Source of the DNA: Pseudomonadota bacterium
GTDB taxonomy: Bacteria; Pseudomonadota; Alphaproteobacteria; Reyranellales; Reyranellaceae
Assembly: GCA_018240745.1 (NCBI GenBank)
Contig: JAFEFF010000214.1
Location: forward strand, 1 to 64,000
Reading direction: 5' to 3'
Length of the DNA: 64,000 nt
The notes under the pieces were generated by a model that was not told the origin of the DNA, searched no databases, and saw only the letters and a list, made by a program, of their open reading frames with translations. Position numbers and translations under genes: made by a program. Positions 40,894-49,675 of this stretch are shown one piece after another; positions within the stretch are counted from its first letter, which is position 1, and each line of letters begins with the position of its first letter.

Positions 40894-43800
40894 ATGCGTG
40901 CCATCGTCGCCGGGGCTCTCGAGCAGCGCATCCTCGTCATCATCCTGGCGGCGACGCTGATGGTGGGCGGCCTGTTCGCCTACACGACGCTGAACATCGA
41001 GGCCTATCCCGACCCGGTGCCGCCGCTGGTCGACATCATCACCCAGAATCCCGGCCAGTCGTCCGAAGAGATCGAGCGCTACATCACGATCCCGGTCGAG
41101 ATCCAGATGGCGGGCATCCCGAACGTGCAGGCGGTCCGCACCATCTCGCTGTTCGGGCTGTCCGATGTGAAGGTGCAATTCACCTACGCCCTGAGCTACG
41201 AGCAGGCGGCGCAATACGTCATCAACCGGCTGTCGCAACTGCCGCCGATGCCCAACGGGGCCCAGCCGACATTGTCGCCGACCAGCCCGATCGGCGAGAT
41301 CTTCCGCTACCGCGTGGTCGGGCCGCCCGGCTACACCGTCACCGACCTCAAGACCATCGAGGACTGGATCCTCGAGCGCCGCTTCAAGGCGATTGCCGGC
41401 GTGATCGACGTCACCGGCTGGGGCGGCAAGACCAAGACCTACGACATCACCGTCGATCTCGACCGGCTGCTGGCCTACGGGCTCACGCTGAAGCAGGTGA
41501 TCGACGCGCTGAACAACGCCAACGTCAATGTCGGCGCCAACACGGTGAACATCGGCCCGCAGTCGGCGATCGTGCGCTCGGTCGGCCAGATCCGCTCGAT
41601 GGACGACATCCGCAACACCATCGTGACCACGCGCGACGGCGCGCCGATCCTGGTGTCGGACGTGGCCACCGTGACCGTCGGCCACCAGCCGCGGCTCGGC
41701 ATCGCCGGCCAGAACGACGACGACGACATCATCCAGGGCATCGTGCTGATGCGGCGCGGCGCCCAGACCCTGCCGACGCTGCAGGGCGTGCTGGCCGAGG
41801 TCGACCGCATCAACGACACCAACATCCTGCCACCCGGCGTGCGGATCGTGCGAATCTACGATCGCAGCGCGCTGGTCGACGTCACCACCCGGACCGTGCT
41901 GCACAACATGGTGATGGGCGTCTCGCTCATCTTCTTGATCCAGTGGCTGTTCCTCGGTGATTTGCGCAGCGCCCTGATCGTCTCCGCCACCATTCCGTTC
42001 GCCCTGCTGTTCGCCGTGGTGATCCTGGTGTTGTCGGGCGAATCGGCGAACCTGCTGTCGATGGGCGCGATCGACTTCGGCATCATCGTCGATGCCACCG
42101 TCATCATGGTCGAGAACATCTTCCGCCACCTGTCGCATCGCGACCCGCGAATCGACAAAGTGGAGACCATCTATAACGCCTCGACCGAGGTGACGAAGGC
42201 GATCTTCTTCTCGGCGACCATCATCATCGCGGGCTTCCTGCCGCTATTCACTCTGTCGGGCGTCGAGGGCCACATCTTCGGCCCGATGGCGCGCACCTAT
42301 GCCTACGCCCTGTCCGGCGGCCTGCTCGCCACCTTCACCGTCTCGCCGGCGCTCTCGGCGCTGCTGCTGCCGGAACGGGTCGAGCACGGCGAAACCCGGC
42401 TGGTGCGCGCGATCAGCGGCATCTATGCGCGTGTGCGCGACTTCGTGCTGCCGCGCCGCGCCATGACCGCGCTGGCAGGCCTCGGCGTCCTGATGGTCGC
42501 GGTGGTGGCCGGCAACTCGATCGGGCTGGAGTTCCTGCCCGCGCTCGAGGAAGGCAACATGTGGGTTCGCGCGACCATGCCGGCGTCGATCTCGCTCGAA
42601 TCGGGCAACGACTACGTCAACCGCATGCGCAAGCTGCTCAAGGGCTTCCCCGAGGCGGAGACGGTGATCTCCCAACACGGCCGGCCCGACGACGGCACCG
42701 ATTCGACCGGCTTCTTCAACGCCGAGTTCTTCGTGCCGCTGAAGCCGTTCGACAAGTGGCGCAAGGGCCTCGACAAGGAACACCTGATCGCCGACATGAA
42801 CGACGCGCTGCAGAAGGCCTTCCCCGGCGTCGAGTTCACCTTCTCGCAGTACATCCAGGACAACGTCCAGGAAGCGGCGTCGGGCGTGAAGGGCGAGAAC
42901 TCGGTCAAGGTCTTCGGCAACGACCTCGAGACGCTGGCCAAGGTCGCCGAGGACATCAAGAACGCCATCGCCACCGTGCCCGGCATCACCGATCTCGCGG
43001 TCTCGTCCTCGCTCGGCCAGCCGACCATCCGCATCGACATCGACCGCAACCGCGCCGCCCGCTACGGCCTCGCACCAGGCGACATCAACGCCACCGTGCA
43101 GGCGGCGATCGGCGGCCAGGCGGCGGGCGACCTCTACGAGAACGGCAGCGACCGCCACTTCCCGATGGTCGTGCGCCTCGCGCCGCGCTACCGCGAAAAT
43201 CTCGAGGCCATCAAGCGCACCCCGATCGGCGTACAGACCGACAAGGGCGTGACCCAGGTGCCGCTCTCCGAGGTCGCCAGGGTCAACCTCGTCTCTGGCG
43301 CCTTCTATATCTACCGCGAGCAGCAGGAGCGCTACGTCCCCGTCAAGTTCTCGGTGCGCGGCCGCGACCTCGGCAGCGCCGTGCTCGAGACGCAGCAACG
43401 CGTCGCCGACCAGGTCAGGATCCCGGGCGGCTATCGCGTCGAATGGGTCGGCGAGTTCGGCAACCTCAAGAGCGCCCTGCAACGGCTTGCCGTCGCAGTG
43501 CCGATCGCCATCGCTCTCATCCTGCTGCTGCTCTATGTCAGCTTCGGCAGCCTGCGCGACACGCTGCTTGCCGGCAGTGCGATCCCGATGGCCTTGACCG
43601 GCGGCGTGCTGTCGCTGTTCGTCCTCGGCCTGCCCTTCAGCATCTCCGCCGCGATCGGTTTCGTGGCCCTGTTCGGCATCGCCGCCATGAACGGCATCAT
43701 GGTGCTGTCCTGCTTCAACCGTCTGGTCGAGGGCGGCATGGCGCGCGAGCAGGCGCTGCACCAGACCTGCGTGCTGCAGATGCGGCCGGTGCTGATGACC

Positions 43801-44010
43801 TGCGTCGCCGCCTGTGTCGGCCTCCTGCCCGCCGCCTTCTCGACCGCGATCGGCAGCCAGGTGCAGCGGCCGCTCGCCGTGGTGATCGTCGGCGGCACCA
43901 TGCTCGCGCCGTTCCTGTTCCTGACCGTGCTACCGTCGCTGATCGGACTGTTCTCGCGCCGCCATGCGCCCGAACCGGCGCCGGCCGGTGCCGTGGCGGA
44001 GATGCCTTGA
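40894..44010 (+). CDS. RND efflux pump, heavy-metal (CzcA/CusA) type, copy 1
   Basis: 1038-residue inner-membrane proton antiporter with 12 expected helices and two large periplasmic loops. NIEAYPDPVPPLVDI near residue 33 is typical of the HME subgroup. GAIDFGIIVDATVIMVEN in the fourth helix carries the Asp, Asp and Glu of the proton relay. An acidic string NDDDD near residue 272 is specific to this copy. The closing helices include AIGFVALFGIAAMNGIMVLS. The stop shares a base with the start of the outer-membrane factor gene (TGATG). The ion exported is unknown. A paralogue follows at 45627. Confidence 0.93.
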   Translation: MRAIVAGALEQRILVIILAATLMVGGLFAYTTLNIEAYPDPVPPLVDIITQNPGQSSEEIERYITIPVEIQMAGIPNVQAVRTISLFGLSDVKVQFTYALSYEQAAQYVINRLSQLPPMPNGAQPTLSPTSPIGEIFRYRVVGPPGYTVTDLKTIEDWILERRFKAIAGVIDVTGWGGKTKTYDITVDLDRLLAYGLTLKQVIDALNNANVNVGANTVNIGPQSAIVRSVGQIRSMDDIRNTIVTTRDGAPILVSDVATVTVGHQPRLGIAGQNDDDDIIQGIVLMRRGAQTLPTLQGVLAEVDRINDTNILPPGVRIVRIYDRSALVDVTTRTVLHNMVMGVSLIFLIQWLFLGDLRSALIVSATIPFALLFAVVILVLSGESANLLSMGAIDFGIIVDATVIMVENIFRHLSHRDPRIDKVETIYNASTEVTKAIFFSATIIIAGFLPLFTLSGVEGHIFGPMARTYAYALSGGLLATFTVSPALSALLLPERVEHGETRLVRAISGIYARVRDFVLPRRAMTALAGLGVLMVAVVAGNSIGLEFLPALEEGNMWVRATMPASISLESGNDYVNRMRKLLKGFPEAETVISQHGRPDDGTDSTGFFNAEFFVPLKPFDKWRKGLDKEHLIADMNDALQKAFPGVEFTFSQYIQDNVQEAASGVKGENSVKVFGNDLETLAKVAEDIKNAIATVPGITDLAVSSSLGQPTIRIDIDRNRAARYGLAPGDINATVQAAIGGQAAGDLYENGSDRHFPMVVRLAPRYRENLEAIKRTPIGVQTDKGVTQVPLSEVARVNLVSGAFYIYREQQERYVPVKFSVRGRDLGSAVLETQQRVADQVRIPGGYRVEWVGEFGNLKSALQRLAVAVPIAIALILLLLYVSFGSLRDTLLAGSAIPMALTGGVLSLFVLGLPFSISAAIGFVALFGIAAMNGIMVLSCFNRLVEGGMAREQALHQTCVLQMRPVLMTCVAACVGLLPAAFSTAIGSQVQRPLAVVIVGGTMLAPFLFLTVLPSLIGLFSRRHAPEPAPAGAVAEMP

Positions 44011-45554
44011 TGCGTCCTCTCGTTGCGTTCGCCGCCTTCGGCCTGCTGGGCGGCTGTCCCCTGGCGGCCTGCACGATGGGCCCCGATTTCCAGCCGCCCG
44101 ACCCGCCCAAGGTCCAGTCCTTCCTGCCCGACCAGCCGCCGCAGTTCGTCGCCGGCGGGATCGACGGCGGCGAGGCGCAGCGCATCGTCGACGGCCTCGA
44201 CATTCCCGGCCAGTGGTGGGCGGTCTTCCAGTCGCCGCAACTCAACAGCCTGATCGAGACGGCGCTGCGCGCCAATCCCGACATCAGGGCGGCCTCCGCC
44301 GGGCTGCGGGTCGCGCAGGAAGCGGCGCGCGCGCAACGCGCCACCCTGTTCCCGACCCTGCAGGCGGGCTTCGGCGCGACGGCCAACCAGGTGCCGACCG
44401 TGCTGTCGGCGCCGACCGCCGACAACAACTACAGCTACAGCCTATACACGCTCGGCCTGACGCTCAGCTACAATCTCGACCTGTGGGGCGCCAACCGCCG
44501 GCAGATCGAATCGCTCGACGCGCTCGCCGAGGCGCAGTGCTTCCAGCTCGAGGGCGCCTATCTCTCGCTCGCCTCCAACGTCGTGGCGGCGGCGATCCTC
44601 GAGGCCTCGCTGCGTGCCCAAATCGAGGCGACCCAGCGCATCGTCGCCGCCCAGCGCGACACGCTCGACATCCTCAATCGCCAGTCGACCCTCGGCGCCG
44701 TGACCGGCTCCGACGTCGCCGCCCAGCAGGCAGCGCTTGCCCAGGTCGAGGCGACCCTGCCGCCGCTACAGAAAGCGCTGGCACAGCAGCGCAACCTTCT
44801 CGCCACCCTCACCGGCCGGTTTCCCGACCAGTCGCTCGCCGAGCGCTTCAAGCTCGAGAACCTGAAGCTGCCGGAGGAGCTGCCGCTCAGCCTGCCGTCG
44901 CGGCTGGTCGAGCAGCGGCCGGACGTGCGCGCGGCCGAGTCCAATCTCCATTCGGCATCGGCGCTCGTCGGCGTGGCGATCGCCAACCAGTTCCCCAACA
45001 TCACGCTGAACGCCAGCATCGGGACCCAGGCGCTGACCCTCGGCACGCTGTTCGGCCCGACGCTCGCCTCGTCGGTCGTCGGCGTCAGCGTGCTGCAGAC
45101 CATCCTCGACGGCGGCGCGCTGGCGGCCAAGAAGCGCGGGGCGCAGGCCGCGCTGGAGCAGGCCGATGCCCAGTACCGCTCGACCGTGCTGCAGGCCTTC
45201 CGCAACGTCGCCGACACCCTGCGCGCGCTGGAGTACGACGCCCTCACGTTGAAAGCCTCCGTCGCCGCCGAGCAGGCGACCGCGACCAGCCTGCAGATCG
45301 CCCGCCGCCGGCTCGAGCTCGGCGACGCGACCTACATCTTCGTGCTGACGGCGGAACTTGCCTATCAGCAGGCATCGCTCTTGCGCGTGCAGGCTCAGGC
45401 CGCGCGCTACACCGACACGGCCGCGCTGTTCCAGGCGTTGGGCGGCGGCTGGTGGAATCGCGACGAGCCGGTGAAGGACGCTGCAGCGCGTCTGCGGTGC
45501 CGTACGCCAACGCCGAGGCCCCCCATACCTGCAGGCGTCGTCTCGCAGAGGTGA
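44010..45554 (+). CDS. Outer-membrane efflux factor, NodT family
   Basis: 514-residue TolC-like channel of the NodT family. The N-terminus has a lipoprotein-like signal with Cys21 in LAACTMGPDFQPP. The two OEP repeats start around QWWAVFQSPQLNSLIETALR (residue 70) and ALVGVAIANQFPNITLNASI (residue 320), with long coiled helices rich in Ala/Gln. The ATG overlaps the stop of the upstream pump. The last 25 residues, rich in Arg and Pro, look unlike the family and may be an extension. It lies between the two pumps and could serve both. Confidence 0.92.
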   Translation: MRPLVAFAAFGLLGGCPLAACTMGPDFQPPDPPKVQSFLPDQPPQFVAGGIDGGEAQRIVDGLDIPGQWWAVFQSPQLNSLIETALRANPDIRAASAGLRVAQEAARAQRATLFPTLQAGFGATANQVPTVLSAPTADNNYSYSLYTLGLTLSYNLDLWGANRRQIESLDALAEAQCFQLEGAYLSLASNVVAAAILEASLRAQIEATQRIVAAQRDTLDILNRQSTLGAVTGSDVAAQQAALAQVEATLPPLQKALAQQRNLLATLTGRFPDQSLAERFKLENLKLPEELPLSLPSRLVEQRPDVRAAESNLHSASALVGVAIANQFPNITLNASIGTQALTLGTLFGPTLASSVVGVSVLQTILDGGALAAKKRGAQAALEQADAQYRSTVLQAFRNVADTLRALEYDALTLKASVAAEQATATSLQIARRRLELGDATYIFVLTAELAYQQASLLRVQAQAARYTDTAALFQALGGGWWNRDEPVKDAAARLRCRTPTPRPPIPAGVVSQR

Positions 45555-45626
45555 TGTAAACGCAGCGGTAGTGCTGCAGCACGAAGTATGTCTTAGCTGG
45601 CCCAGAAGGAGCCCGAAGGGTCGTCG

Positions 45627-48600
45627 ATGCAGGGAGTCGTGGGGGCAGCGCTTCGTCAGCGCGTGCTGGTGATCATTCTCAGCCTCGCCCTGGTCACCGG
45701 CGGGCTGTTTGCCTACAAGAAGCTGAACATCGAGGCGTATCCCGATCCGGTGCCGCCGCTGGTCGACATCGTCACCCAGAACTTCGGCCAGTCGTCGGAA
45801 GAGATCGAGCGCTACATCACCATCCCGATCGAAGTGCAGATGTCGGGACTGCCCTACGTCTCGTCCGTGCGCTCGATATCGCTGACCGGCCTCAGCGACG
45901 TGAAGGTGCAGTTCACCTACGACATCAGTTATCGGGAAGCGTCGCAGCTCGTCATCAACCGGCTGAACCAGCTCGGGCCGCTGCCCAACGGCGCGCAGCC
46001 CTTCCTCTCGCCGACCAGCCCGATCGGCGAGATCTACCGCTATCGCGTGGTCGGCCCGCCCGGCTACACCGTGACCGATCTCAAGACCATCCAGGACTGG
46101 ATCCTCGAGCGCCGCTTCAAGGCGATCCCCGGCGTGGTCGACGTCACGCCGTGGGGCGGCAAGTCCAAGACCTACGACATCACTGTCGACCTCGACCGGC
46201 TGCTGGCCTACGGGCTCACGCTCAAGCAGGTGATCGACGCGCTGAACGGCGCCAACGTCAACGTCGGCGCCAACACGGTGAACATCGGCCCGCAGTCGGC
46301 GGTGATCCGCTCGGTCGGCCAGATCCGCTCGATGGACGACATCCGCCACACCATGCTGGTGATGCGCGACGGTGCGCCGGTGCTGGTGGGCGACGTCGCG
46401 AACGTCACCGTGGGCTACGAGCCGCGGCTCGGCATCGCCGGGCAGGACGGCGACAACGATGTCGTCGAGGGCATCGTGCTGATGCGACGCGGCGCCGAGA
46501 CCCTGCCGAGCCTGCGCGCGGTCAAGCAGGCGGTCGCCGAAATCAACGCGTCGGACCTCCTGCCGCCCGGCGTGAAGATCGTGCGAATCTACGACCGCAG
46601 CGCGCTGGTCGACGTCACCACCCGCACCGTGCTGCACAACATGGTGATGGGCGTCTCGCTCATCTTCTTCATCCAGTGGCAGTTCCACGGTGATTTGCGC
46701 AGCGCGCTGATCGTCTCCGCCACCATTCCGTTCGCCCTGCTGTTCGCCGTGGTGATCCTGGTGCTGTCGGGCGAATCGGCGAACCTGCTGTCGATGGGCG
46801 CGATCGACTTCGGCATCATCGTCGATGCCACGGTCATCATCGTCGAAAACATCTTCCGCCATCTCGCCGAGAGCAGCCATCGCAACAACGACGGCCCGGT
46901 CGACAAGATCAGCATCGTCTTCACTGCGGCGACCGAAGTCACCCACGCGATCTTCTTCTCGGCGACCATCATCATCGCGGGCTTCCTGCCGCTGTTCACC
47001 CTGTCGGGCGTCGAAGGCCACATCTTCGGCCCGATGGCGCGCACCTATGCCTACGCCCTGGCCGGCGGCCTGCTCGCCACCTTCACCGTCTCGCCCGCCC
47101 TGTCGGCGCTGCTGCTGCCGGCCAAGGTGTCGGAGGTCGAGACCCTGGTGGTGCGCAGCCTGCGCCGCGTCTACAGCCGCGTGACCGAGGTCGTGCTCAC
47201 CCGTCGCGGCCTGACGCTTGCCGGCGGCGGCGTGCTGGCTGGCATCGCCGCCGTCGCGGCGAGCTCGGTGGGGCTGGAGTTCCTGCCCAAGCTCGAGGAA
47301 GGCAACATCTGGATGCGCGCGTCGATGCCGCCGTCGGTCTCGCTCGACGAGGGCAACGACTACGTCAACCGCATGCGCGGCCTGGTGAAGGGCTTCCCCG
47401 AGGTCGAGACCGTCGTTTCCCAGCACGGCCGGCCGGACGACGGCACCGATCCCGACGGCTTCTCCAACGGCGAGTTCTTCGTGCCGCTGAAGCCGATGGA
47501 GAAGTGGCGGCCGGGCTACGACAAGGTGAAGCTGGTCGACGAGATGGCGCGGGCGCTGAGCAAGGGCTTCCCGGGCGTGAACTTCGCGTTCTCGCAGTAC
47601 ATCCAGGACAATGTGCAGGAGGCCGCCTCCGGCATCGACGCGGAGAACGCCATCAAGATCAGCGGCGCCGACCTGGAGCACCTGAGCAAGGTCGCGCTCG
47701 ACATCCGCCGCGTGCTGGTGAAGGTGCCGGGCATCACCGACGTCACCGTGCCGCCATTGCTCGGCCAGCCGACCATCCGCATCGACATCGACCGTGAGCG
47801 GGCGGCGCGCTACGGCCTCTCGCCGGGCGACATCAACGCCACCATCCAGGCCGCAGTCGGCGGCCAGGCGGCCGGCGACCTCTACGAGAACGGCAGCGAC
47901 CGGCACTTCCCGATGAAGGTGCGGCTGGCCGAGAAGTACCGCCACGACATGTCGGCGCTGGAGCGCATCGCGATCGGCGTGCAGACCGACAAGGGTGTGA
48001 TCCAGGTCCCGCTCAGCGAGGTCGCCAGGGTCGGGCTGGCGAGCGGCGCCTTCTACATCTACCGCGAGCAGCAGCAGCGCTTCATCCCGGTCAAGTTCTC
48101 GGTGCGCGGCCGCGACCTCGGCGGTGCCGTGCTGGAGGCGCAGGAGCGCGTCGCCAGGGAGGTCGGGCTGCCGAGCGGCTACCGGCTGGAATGGGCCGGC
48201 GACTTCGCCAACTTCCAGACCGCGATCGACCGGCTGTCGATCGCCGTGCCGGTGGCGATCGCCCTGATCCTGCTGCTGCTTTATGTCAGCTTCGGCAACC
48301 TCACCGACACGCTGCTCGCCGGCAGCGCCATTCCGATGGCGCTGATCGGCGGCATCGTCAGCCTGACCCTGGCCGACATGCCGTTCAGCATCTCGGCGGC
48401 GATCGGCTTCGTCGCGCTGTTCGGCATCGCCGCAATGAACGGCATCATGGTGGTCGGCGCCTTCAACCGCTTCATCGATGCCGGCCTCGAGCGCGAGCAG
48501 GCGCTGCGCGCGACCTGCCGGCAGCAGATGCGGCCGGTGCTGATGACCTGCGTCGCCGCCTGCGTCGGCCTGCTGCCGGCCGCCTTCTCGACCGCGATCG

Positions 48601-48737
48601 GCAGCCAGGTGCAGCGGCCGCTGGCGATCGTGGTGGTGGGCGGCATGCTGCTGGCGCCCTGCCTGTTCCTCACCGTCCTGCCGGCCGCGATCGGCGCCTT
48701 CTCCCGCCGCCCGGTCCCGGCTAAAGCAGAGGTGTGA
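45627..48737 (+). CDS. RND efflux pump, heavy-metal (CzcA/CusA) type, copy 2
   Basis: 1036-residue paralogue of the pump at 40894, with near-identical blocks (NIEAYPDPVPPLVDI, TVLHNMVMGVSLIFFIQW, GAIDFGIIVDATVIIVEN, GDLYENGSDRHFPM). Differences concentrate in the periplasmic loops (QDGDNDVVEG instead of NDDDDIIQG) and around residue 420, where SSHRNNDGPVDK replaces a shorter loop. It has no adaptor of its own. Either it uses the upstream adaptor and channel, or it co-assembles with copy 1 as MdtB does with MdtC. The stop overlaps the GTG of the following hydrolase. Confidence 0.93.
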   Translation: MQGVVGAALRQRVLVIILSLALVTGGLFAYKKLNIEAYPDPVPPLVDIVTQNFGQSSEEIERYITIPIEVQMSGLPYVSSVRSISLTGLSDVKVQFTYDISYREASQLVINRLNQLGPLPNGAQPFLSPTSPIGEIYRYRVVGPPGYTVTDLKTIQDWILERRFKAIPGVVDVTPWGGKSKTYDITVDLDRLLAYGLTLKQVIDALNGANVNVGANTVNIGPQSAVIRSVGQIRSMDDIRHTMLVMRDGAPVLVGDVANVTVGYEPRLGIAGQDGDNDVVEGIVLMRRGAETLPSLRAVKQAVAEINASDLLPPGVKIVRIYDRSALVDVTTRTVLHNMVMGVSLIFFIQWQFHGDLRSALIVSATIPFALLFAVVILVLSGESANLLSMGAIDFGIIVDATVIIVENIFRHLAESSHRNNDGPVDKISIVFTAATEVTHAIFFSATIIIAGFLPLFTLSGVEGHIFGPMARTYAYALAGGLLATFTVSPALSALLLPAKVSEVETLVVRSLRRVYSRVTEVVLTRRGLTLAGGGVLAGIAAVAASSVGLEFLPKLEEGNIWMRASMPPSVSLDEGNDYVNRMRGLVKGFPEVETVVSQHGRPDDGTDPDGFSNGEFFVPLKPMEKWRPGYDKVKLVDEMARALSKGFPGVNFAFSQYIQDNVQEAASGIDAENAIKISGADLEHLSKVALDIRRVLVKVPGITDVTVPPLLGQPTIRIDIDRERAARYGLSPGDINATIQAAVGGQAAGDLYENGSDRHFPMKVRLAEKYRHDMSALERIAIGVQTDKGVIQVPLSEVARVGLASGAFYIYREQQQRFIPVKFSVRGRDLGGAVLEAQERVAREVGLPSGYRLEWAGDFANFQTAIDRLSIAVPVAIALILLLLYVSFGNLTDTLLAGSAIPMALIGGIVSLTLADMPFSISAAIGFVALFGIAAMNGIMVVGAFNRFIDAGLEREQALRATCRQQMRPVLMTCVAACVGLLPAAFSTAIGSQVQRPLAIVVVGGMLLAPCLFLTVLPAAIGAFSRRPVPAKAEV

Positions 48738-49525
48738 GCGACCAATTCCTCGACCTCGGCGACCGCACGCTCAGGGTCCGGCGCCTGCAGCCGCAGAAGA
48801 GCGACGGACTCGAGCGCACGACGCTGGTGTTCCTGCACGAGGGCCTGGGCTGCATCGAGATGTGGCGCGACTTCCCGCAGAAGCTTTGCGACGTCCTGCA
48901 GTGCGAGGGCGTGGTCTACGACCGCACCGGCTACGGCCAGTCGAGCCCGTGGCCCAGCGATCCCGGCGTCAAGTACATGGAGATCGAGGCCGACGCGGTG
49001 CTGCCGAAACTCCTGGCCAGGCTCGCGATCGAGGACTGCGTGCTGGTCGGCCACAGCGACGGCGGCACGATCGCGCTGAACTACGCCGCCAACGATCCCT
49101 CGCCCTTGCGCGCGGTGGTGACGCTCGCCGCGCATGCGATCAACGAGCCGATCTGCATCGCCGCCATCCATCGCGCCCGCGAGGCCTATGCCAACACCGA
49201 CCTGCGCCAGAAGCTGGCGCGCTATCACGGCGACAACGTCGACCGCGCCTTCCACCTGTGGTCCGACGCCTGGGTCGCGCCGGGCTTCGAGCCGATGGAT
49301 GCCAACGGGCGCCTGCCGAAGATCGAGGTGCCGGTGCAGGCGATCCAGGGCGAGGACGACGACTACGGCACCGAACTGCAGCTCGGCATCATCGCCGGCA
49401 AGGTTGCCGGCTACTGCGAGACCCGGCTGGTCCCCGACTGCGGCCACAGCCCCCATCTCCAGCAGTCCGCCTATGTTCTGGGCGAGATCGCCCGCTTCGT
49501 CGCCCCGATGGCATTGGCGGACTGA
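48734..49525 (+). CDS. Alpha/beta hydrolase
   Basis: 263-residue alpha/beta-hydrolase fold enzyme. FLHEGLGCIEMWRDFPQ is the HG-type oxyanion strand, and LVGHSDGGTIALNYAA (residues about 95-110) is the nucleophile elbow GHSDG. The catalytic His is in VPDCGHSPHLQQS near residue 237. There is no signal peptide, so it is cytosolic. The GTG start overlaps the RND pump stop (GTGA), tying it to the efflux operon, though its role there is not evident. Esterases or hydrolases of this type act on small esters or C-C bonds. Confidence 0.88.
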   Translation: MSDQFLDLGDRTLRVRRLQPQKSDGLERTTLVFLHEGLGCIEMWRDFPQKLCDVLQCEGVVYDRTGYGQSSPWPSDPGVKYMEIEADAVLPKLLARLAIEDCVLVGHSDGGTIALNYAANDPSPLRAVVTLAAHAINEPICIAAIHRAREAYANTDLRQKLARYHGDNVDRAFHLWSDAWVAPGFEPMDANGRLPKIEVPVQAIQGEDDDYGTELQLGIIAGKVAGYCETRLVPDCGHSPHLQQSAYVLGEIARFVAPMALAD

Positions 49526-49675
49526 GGCGGCACTCCCACCGCGACATCGTGTCGGCCTCGATCGAGGGCTTCCGCAGCAACCAGGATGAGTGTCTTGCGT
49601 TCAAGCTGCAATAGCAGCCGGGCAGCAGTCAGCAGGTCCGCGCCTGTGGTTGCGCAATTTTCGCGGGAGCCGCCA

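Noticed and set aside
44766..47945. 1059-codon open frame on the minus strand across the outer-membrane factor and second RND pump.
   Set aside because: It is antisense to two secure genes, with His/Arg/Asp-rich low-complexity translation typical of GC-rich shadow frames.
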